Below, piece after piece: positions 7,456-11,065 of a stretch of DNA of 11,065 nt. The stretch covers positions 1 through 11,065 of the forward strand of contig CAYXBG010000061.1 of assembly GCA_964463145.1 (NCBI GenBank), written 5' to 3'. Source of the DNA: CAYXBG01 sp964463145 (GTDB taxonomy: Bacteria; Acidobacteriota; UBA6911; RPQK01; CBDAPI01). The notes beneath the pieces are model-generated. The model was given only the letters and a program-made list of their open reading frames with translations. It was not told the DNA's origin and did not search any database. The stretch's first letter is position 1, and each line of letters opens with the position of its first letter. The translations under genes and the position numbers were made by a program.

Positions 7456-8058
7456 GTGGAGCAAATTGATTGGGATAAAACACAGGGGCTTATACCTGCG
7501 GTAGTTCAAGACGCCGACACAGGAAGAGTTCTTATGCTGGGTTATATGAATCAGGAAGCGATAGATGAGACGAACAGTACTGGTTTTGTGACGTTTTGGA
7601 GTCGAAGTCGCCAGAGAATTTGGCAAAAAGGAGAGACTTCAGGTAATCGACTGGAACTGCGGTGTCTCTACCTGGACTGTGATCGGGATACTGTTTTAGT
7701 CACCGCTCGCCCGATGGGGCCAACCTGCCACACTGGACGCCGTTCGTGTTTTCAAGAAGATCAGACCATGTCGGCATTTGAGTTTCTTCCTTACCTAGAG
7801 CGTTTTTTATCGTCTAGAAAGGAAGTGTTGCCGAAGAAATCATATACGGCCAGCCTTCTGAAAGAAGGAGAAGCTGCAATCTGTCGTAAGATCGGTGAAG
7901 AGGCACTGGAGGTAATGCTCAGTACCCGTGAGGAAAGGCAACGTACGATCGAGGAGTCAGCTGACTTGCTCTATCACCTGATCGTACTCTTGATTAGTCG
8001 GGGGCAGAGTCTGCAAGATGTGATTTCAGAGCTTAGGTCCAGGCACGAGTCAAGCTGA
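7456..8058 (+). CDS. hisI: Bifunctional phosphoribosyl-AMP cyclohydrolase / phosphoribosyl-ATP pyrophosphatase
   Basis: HisIE fusion carrying steps 2 and 3 of the pathway. From GTG 7456 it is 200 residues. The N-terminal cyclohydrolase has the start block QIDWDKTQGLIPAVVQD, KGETSGN, the metal-binding DCDRD (about 74-78), and the zinc cysteine block GPTCHTGRRSCF (about 88-99). The C-terminal pyrophosphatase (from about 128) is the all-alpha MazG-like domain with KIGEEALEV and ESADLLYHLIVLL, whose acidic residues bind Mg. The total matches the E. coli fused protein, about 203 residues. GTG 7432 overlaps the hisF stop by 4 nt and would give 208 residues, but its only upstream GAGG lies 2 nt away; GTG 7438 has better spacing. 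It is the last his gene, and its stop lies inside the 3' end of the opposing ATPase gene. Confidence 0.93.
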   Translation: MEQIDWDKTQGLIPAVVQDADTGRVLMLGYMNQEAIDETNSTGFVTFWSRSRQRIWQKGETSGNRLELRCLYLDCDRDTVLVTARPMGPTCHTGRRSCFQEDQTMSAFEFLPYLERFLSSRKEVLPKKSYTASLLKEGEAAICRKIGEEALEVMLSTREERQRTIEESADLLYHLIVLLISRGQSLQDVISELRSRHESS

Positions 8059-8949
8059 GGTCCTTATAGACCCACCTTGGGTGTAGCGCTGTCCTCCAAT
8101 AAATGCTTGTACGTACTTATCTCCAGAAGTCTTGAGTTCGTTCAGGTCTCCTTCGAAGTAAATACGTCCATCTTTCAGAAGAATAACTCGATCGGCCACG
8201 ATATCCAGGCATTTAAGATCGTGGGTCACAACCACTGAGGTGAGTTTTTCCTGCTCATTTAATTTTCTTATGAGCCGACTTAGAGACTTTCTAATAATGG
8301 GGTCGATTCCGGTTGTGGGCTCGTCATAGAGAATAATCTCAGGATTGTTAGCAATTGCCCTCGCAATGGCTACTTGCTTTTTGCCACCACTTGTCAATCG
8401 GTCATATCTCCTGTGCATTTGACCTGTTAGTTCTACAATCTCTAATAGGTTATTCACTCGCTCACGAATGATTTTCTCGTCTGTGATGCCCTGTTCCCGC
8501 AGGGGGTAGGCAATATTTTCCCCTACTGAGAGAGAATCGAATATGCCACTGTTTTGGAAAACATATGAGACTCGCTTTCGAATTTCTAGCAAGTTGGACT
8601 CAGTCATTTTCCCGACATCATATCCTTTGAAAAAAACTTGTCCTTCGTCTGGTCGTAAAAATCCAGCTACTAGTTTTAATAGAACACTTTTCCCGGTACC
8701 GCTTTGCCCAAGAATTCCCAATATCTCGCCTTTCCTGACTGACATAGATATTTCCTGCAGAACTGGCTGGTCGAAAGATTTTTTTACGTCTGAAAGTTCG
8801 AGTATGTTGATATTTTCGATGAGATCAGATTGTAGGAACCTTCTTTTGGGTTTGGAGATCTTGGTTGGTAAAACCACTCTGAGGAGGATAACGATCAAAA
8901 TGAGGCCGTATACCCCAAGTAGGATGGATACGAAGATGTTAAACAGCAT
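8050..8949 (-). CDS. Mla-type ABC transporter ATPase with N-terminal membrane anchor
   Basis: ABC ATPase resembling MlaF, the ATPase of the Mla phospholipid-transport system of diderm bacteria. The 299-residue protein starts with a hydrophobic helix (about 1-28) followed by a basic stretch (KISKPKRR, 30-37), predicting an N-out/C-in anchor. The nucleotide-binding domain begins near residue 48. Walker A is GQSGTGKS (81-88), Q-loop Gln132, Walker B IILYDE (205-210), D-loop TGIDP, and the switch His243 in VVTHD. The signature motif reads TSGGK (186-190) rather than LSGGx, with the Leu displaced one residue. ATG 8949 has AGGAGA 4 nt upstream, so the helix is probably translated. MlaF itself is soluble and usually encoded with MlaE and MlaD; neither partner is here. 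The gene is transcribed divergently from tpx and converges on hisIE. The Mla assignment rests on general similarity, and another ABC role cannot be excluded. Confidence 0.82.
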   Translation of the reverse strand: MLFNIFVSILLGVYGLILIVILLRVVLPTKISKPKRRFLQSDLIENINILELSDVKKSFDQPVLQEISMSVRKGEILGILGQSGTGKSVLLKLVAGFLRPDEGQVFFKGYDVGKMTESNLLEIRKRVSYVFQNSGIFDSLSVGENIAYPLREQGITDEKIIRERVNNLLEIVELTGQMHRRYDRLTSGGKKQVAIARAIANNPEIILYDEPTTGIDPIIRKSLSRLIRKLNEQEKLTSVVVTHDLKCLDIVADRVILLKDGRIYFEGDLNELKTSGDKYVQAFIGGQRYTQGGSIRTSA

Positions 8950-8953
8950 TTAA

Positions 8954-8959
8954 TCTCCT
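8954..8959 (-). promoter_or_regulatory. Ribosome binding site of the Mla-type ATPase gene
   Basis: AGGAGA on the minus strand, 4 nt before ATG 8949. It supports the upstream start that includes the N-terminal membrane helix. Confidence 0.55.
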
Positions 8960-8998
8960 ATTCTAGCCTGGACGATGGACAAAATGTTCTAAGTAGGG

Positions 8999-9012
8999 TG
9001 GGAAAGTTCCCA
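8999..9012. promoter_or_regulatory. TGGGAA/TTCCCA dyad in divergent region
   Basis: A perfect 6+6 inverted repeat with a 2-bp AG spacer, located between the divergent ATPase and tpx genes and downstream of the candidate ATPase promoter. The size suits a dimeric regulator's operator; the protein is unknown. Short dyads occur by chance, so confidence is low. Confidence 0.25.
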
Positions 9013-9032
9013 GTTCGCTTTAAGGCAGGTCA

Positions 9033-9061
9033 CAAATAAAGGGTGAGGATAGCTAGGTCAA
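9033..9061 (-). promoter_or_regulatory. Candidate promoter of the Mla-type ATPase gene
   Basis: On the minus strand TTGACC (9061-9056, five of six -35 positions) is followed after 17 bp by TATTTG (9038-9033), a weak -10. The start point would be near 9026, giving a leader of roughly 75 nt that contains the 8999-9012 dyad. Confidence 0.25.
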
Positions 9062-9082
9062 GAGTGTAATTCGGTGTAGAAT
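9054..9082 (+). promoter_or_regulatory. Candidate promoter of tpx
   Basis: TAGAAT at 9077-9082 matches the -10 consensus at five of six positions. The -35 (TAGGTC, 9054-9059, 17 bp away) is poor, which would suit an activator-dependent promoter. The start point would be near 9089, leaving a leader of about 27 nt. The -35 region overlaps the candidate divergent promoter. Confidence 0.35.
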
Positions 9083-9088
9083 TCACTC
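9062..9088. repeat. Inverted repeat over the tpx promoter
   Basis: Left arm GAGTG-T-AATTC and right arm GAATTCACTC pair over ten bases with one bulged T and a six-base loop. It contains the candidate tpx -10 and ends 13 bp before the tpx ribosome binding site. It could be an operator for a redox regulator, although it does not resemble the PerR or Fur boxes I know, or a hairpin if transcription starts upstream. Confidence 0.45.
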
Positions 9089-9101
9089 CCTAACCAAGCA
9101 T

Positions 9102-9108
9102 AAGGAGG
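9102..9108 (+). promoter_or_regulatory. Ribosome binding site of tpx
   Basis: AAGGAGG, 7 nt before ATG 9116, is the best Shine-Dalgarno site in the window. An ATG at 9109 directly after it is out of frame. Confidence 0.75.
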
Positions 9109-9115
9109 ATGGGAG

Positions 9116-9637
9116 ATGGCAACAGAGCGGCTCGATGTTATCAGCCTGAATGGGAATCCGCTGACGCTAATAGGACCAGAACTGAAGATTGGAGATATCG
9201 CCCCAGAATTTGAAGTTGTAGGTAAGGATATGGGGGTGGTGGGACTATCGAATACCGAAGGAAAGGTAAGAGTCTTTAGTGTTATCCCGTCTATAGACAC
9301 TCCGGTTTGCGATACAATGACACGCCGCTTCAACGAAGAGGCAGCAGAGCTTTCCGAAGTACAAATCTATTCAATAAGTATGGATCTACCATTTGGTCAG
9401 AGTCGGTGGTGCGCCGCTGCTGGGGTCGAGAATCTTGTTATGCTTTCGGATCATCGGGGTGCCTCCTTTGGAACTAATTATGGGACACTCATCAAAGAGT
9501 TGCGTCTCCAGACAAGAGCGATCTTTGTTCTGGATAAAGCAGATAAGATAAGGCACGTTGAATATGTCGGTGAGATCTCAGGACATCCCGATTATGAGGC
9601 GGCTCTAGAAGTTATCAGAGCGGTGGCTGCTGAGTAG
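9116..9637 (+). CDS. tpx: Thiol peroxidase, 2-Cys peroxiredoxin (Tpx)
   Basis: Reduces hydrogen peroxide and alkyl hydroperoxides using thioredoxin. The 173-residue protein is close to E. coli Tpx (168). The peroxidatic centre is PSIDTPVCDTMTRRF with Thr62 and Cys65; the resolving Cys99 lies in LPFGQSRWCAAAGVENL, the position that defines atypical 2-Cys Tpx enzymes forming an intramolecular disulfide. The Arg in LQTRAIFVLD (134) completes the active site. No signal peptide is visible, so it is probably cytoplasmic. It has its own promoter region and strong ribosome binding site and seems monocistronic, since the next gene faces it. Confidence 0.96.
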   Translation: MATERLDVISLNGNPLTLIGPELKIGDIAPEFEVVGKDMGVVGLSNTEGKVRVFSVIPSIDTPVCDTMTRRFNEEAAELSEVQIYSISMDLPFGQSRWCAAAGVENLVMLSDHRGASFGTNYGTLIKELRLQTRAIFVLDKADKIRHVEYVGEISGHPDYEAALEVIRAVAAE

Positions 9638-9678
9638 AGTAGTAGCCGGTTGATTGGGTTTTCAGATTAGGTTAGGCT

Positions 9679-9720
9679 CTTCTGAGAAGTGATCTTCGCA
9701 CTGTGTTAGTGTGCGCTTCT
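9679..9720. terminator. Dyad-rich spacer between tpx and serA, possible bidirectional terminator
   Basis: This convergent spacer contains nested inverted repeats: CTTCT/AGAAG around one base (9679-9689), GAAG/CTTC (9686-9697), CGCAC/GTGCG with a 9-nt loop (9697-9715), and an outer AGAAG/CTTCT pair (9685-9720). There is no T-tract on either strand after the stems, so it is not a classical intrinsic terminator. The placement between two facing 3' ends is the main argument. Confidence 0.25.
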
Positions 9721-11065
9721 AAAGGCGGATGATGCGTGCGAATGAGATCGCTGAAATCGAACGGATTTCCTCGATAACACTCTGTTCGATCTCGGAATCA
9801 GTATTGATAACCCCAATCGCTTGAGATTCAGTATCAGAGCGACCCAGAACAAAAGAAGCAATGTTGACCTTATGTTTCCCGAGGATTGTACCGACTTGGC
9901 CGATCACCCCTGGCTTGTCCTCATTTCGAATGAATACGGCGAAGTTACCGAGTTGTGTTTCGACAGCGATACCATCCACCGAGATAAGCCAAGCTTGACC
10001 ATCATGAAGAATTGCGCCCTCTATCCACTCGGTCTCACTAGAATTTCTTAGTTGGATGCTGATTAGTTCTGAATGACCTCTCGGTCGACTACTTAATGTC
10101 TCAACTACGCTTATCCCTCTTTGAGCAGCAGTTGTTCGAGCGTTAACTTCATTGACTGGTTCCGATAGCATGGGCTGTAGGATGGTTTTCAGGATATGAT
10201 TAGATATAGGTCTGTAATCTAAGTCTTTTAGACCTCCATAGTATCGGATCCCAATTTCGTCGATTCCTATCGACGATGTTTGTATTGCAAAACTTCCCAG
10301 CTTCTTACCTAGTTCCAAAAATGGGGTGACGTGTTTCAGGTCGTGTACGGAAAGGGAAGGGAAATTTACAGCATTTACCACCAACCCATCTTTCAAGTAA
10401 TCGACGACTTGTCGCGCGATGGAGACTCCTACCTGATTTTGAGCTTCGATAGTTGCACCTGCTATGTGAGGGGTGAGGATCGAGTTTTTTAGACCACGCA
10501 TGCGTTCAGAGATTTCGGGTTCGTTCTCGAAAACGTCTAGAGCGGCTCCTGCGATGGTGTCAGTCTCTAATGCCTGAGCCAGATCCTCCTCTACCACCAA
10601 TCCACCTCGTGCAGCATTGATCAGGAAGGCTGAATTTTTCATCCGTGATAAAGATTCCTTGTTTACTATACCTCGTGTTTCATCGGTCAAGGGTAGATGT
10701 AAACTTAAGAAGTCCGCCTCTCGAAAAACATCAACGACCTCTGCTAGACGCACTCCTAGATCCTTGGAGTATTCTTGGCTAATGAAGGGGTCATACGCGA
10801 CAACCTCCATCTGGAATCCAAGTCCTCTTTGAGCTAAAAGTGTCCCGATTTTTCCCAGTCCTAAAATTCCTAACGTTTTGTTCTGAAGTTCTTGTCCTGT
10901 GAAACGTGGTTTTTCCCATTTACCAGAGCGCATAGACGCATCAGCAATAGGTATTTTTCGGGCTAGTGTAATCATAAGTGCGAAGGCATGTTCGGCTGCA
11001 CTTACACTATTTCCTCCTGGGGTATTCATGACGAGGACCCCACGTTTGGTAGCAGTATCGAGATC
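9719..11065 (-). CDS. serA: D-3-phosphoglycerate dehydrogenase, long form, partial (5' end off window)
   Basis: First enzyme of serine synthesis, oxidising 3-phosphoglycerate with NAD+. The frame is open to the window edge: before the Met at 11029 come residues DLDTATKRGVLV, which join the conserved VMNTPGGNSVSAAEHA block, so that Met is internal and roughly 80-90 N-terminal residues are missing. Counting from the Met at 11029: NAD-binding GLGKIG (57-62), catalytic Arg141 in NAARGGLV, Glu170 in DVFENEP, and His188 in TPHIAGAT. After about residue 205 comes the intervening ASB-type domain, and from about 363 a C-terminal ACT domain (RNEDKPGVIGQVG, then NIASFVLGR), the usual serine-binding regulatory module. 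This is the type I (long) enzyme, as in Mycobacterium. It ends with TAG at 9719, facing tpx. Confidence 0.96.
   Translation of the reverse strand, partial: DLDTATKRGVLVMNTPGGNSVSAAEHAFALMITLARKIPIADASMRSGKWEKPRFTGQELQNKTLGILGLGKIGTLLAQRGLGFQMEVVAYDPFISQEYSKDLGVRLAEVVDVFREADFLSLHLPLTDETRGIVNKESLSRMKNSAFLINAARGGLVVEEDLAQALETDTIAGAALDVFENEPEISERMRGLKNSILTPHIAGATIEAQNQVGVSIARQVVDYLKDGLVVNAVNFPSLSVHDLKHVTPFLELGKKLGSFAIQTSSIGIDEIGIRYYGGLKDLDYRPISNHILKTILQPMLSEPVNEVNARTTAAQRGISVVETLSSRPRGHSELISIQLRNSSETEWIEGAILHDGQAWLISVDGIAVETQLGNFAVFIRNEDKPGVIGQVGTILGKHKVNIASFVLGRSDTESQAIGVINTDSEIEQSVIEEIRSISAISFARIIRL

Noticed and set aside
8070..8082. ACCCA/TGGGT hairpin as terminator of the his operon
   Set aside because: Only a 5-bp stem with a 3-nt loop, no T-tract on the + strand, and it lies inside the ATPase coding region.
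8543..8953. Plus-strand open frame of 136 codons opposite the ATPase gene
   Set aside because: It is antisense to a well-supported ABC ATPase, has no recognisable domain, and its composition mirrors the sense codons.
9638..9665. Intrinsic terminator after tpx ending in GGGTTTT
   Set aside because: No stable GC-rich stem precedes the short T run.
1..11065. CRISPR array, tRNA/rRNA genes, insertion sequence or phage genes
   Set aside because: No spaced direct repeats, cloverleaf-like segments, transposase or phage motifs were seen; the window looks like stable chromosomal core.

Overview
The window holds a compact histidine-biosynthesis operon (about 1180-8058, + strand) flanked by housekeeping-type genes. 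All assignments come from reading motifs in the translated frames; no database search was possible. The organism is a bacterium, probably diderm, because an Mla-type lipid-transport ATPase is present. Intermediate base composition, Shine-Dalgarno sites of the AGGAGG type, a secreted nucleoside hydrolase, a TrpR/YerC-type regulator and a long-form SerA together suggest an environmental lineage, perhaps PVC-group (Verrucomicrobiota-like). That placement is a guess; the window has no rRNA or other decisive marker.

Layout. 45-1073 (-): secreted inosine/uridine-preferring nucleoside hydrolase family protein. 1074-1179: divergent intergenic region with a candidate promoter and an overlapping dyad. 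1180-8058 (+): TrpR/YerC-like regulator, hisG (long form), a hisD-hisC gene fusion, hisB (dehydratase only), hisH, hisA, hisF, hisIE. The first seven junctions either overlap or nearly overlap, so this looks like one tightly coupled transcription unit. 8050-8949 (-): Mla-type ABC ATPase with an N-terminal membrane helix, whose 3' end overlaps that of hisIE by 9 bp. 8950-9115: divergent regulatory region with two dyads. 9116-9637 (+): thiol peroxidase tpx. 9719-11065 (-): serA, cut by the window's right edge.

Together the his genes encode every step from PRPP + ATP to histidine except histidinol-phosphate phosphatase (HisN), which must lie elsewhere if the pathway is complete. HisG is the long form with its own C-terminal regulatory domain, so no HisZ is needed. 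The most unusual feature is the single 794-residue polypeptide that joins intact histidinol dehydrogenase to intact histidinol-phosphate aminotransferase: the enzymes acting immediately before and after the missing phosphatase step. The second is the membrane-anchored, apparently orphan Mla-type ATPase with a non-canonical signature motif. The third is a TrpR-family gene placed first in the operon with a dyad over its likely -10 element, which suggests local autoregulation of histidine synthesis.
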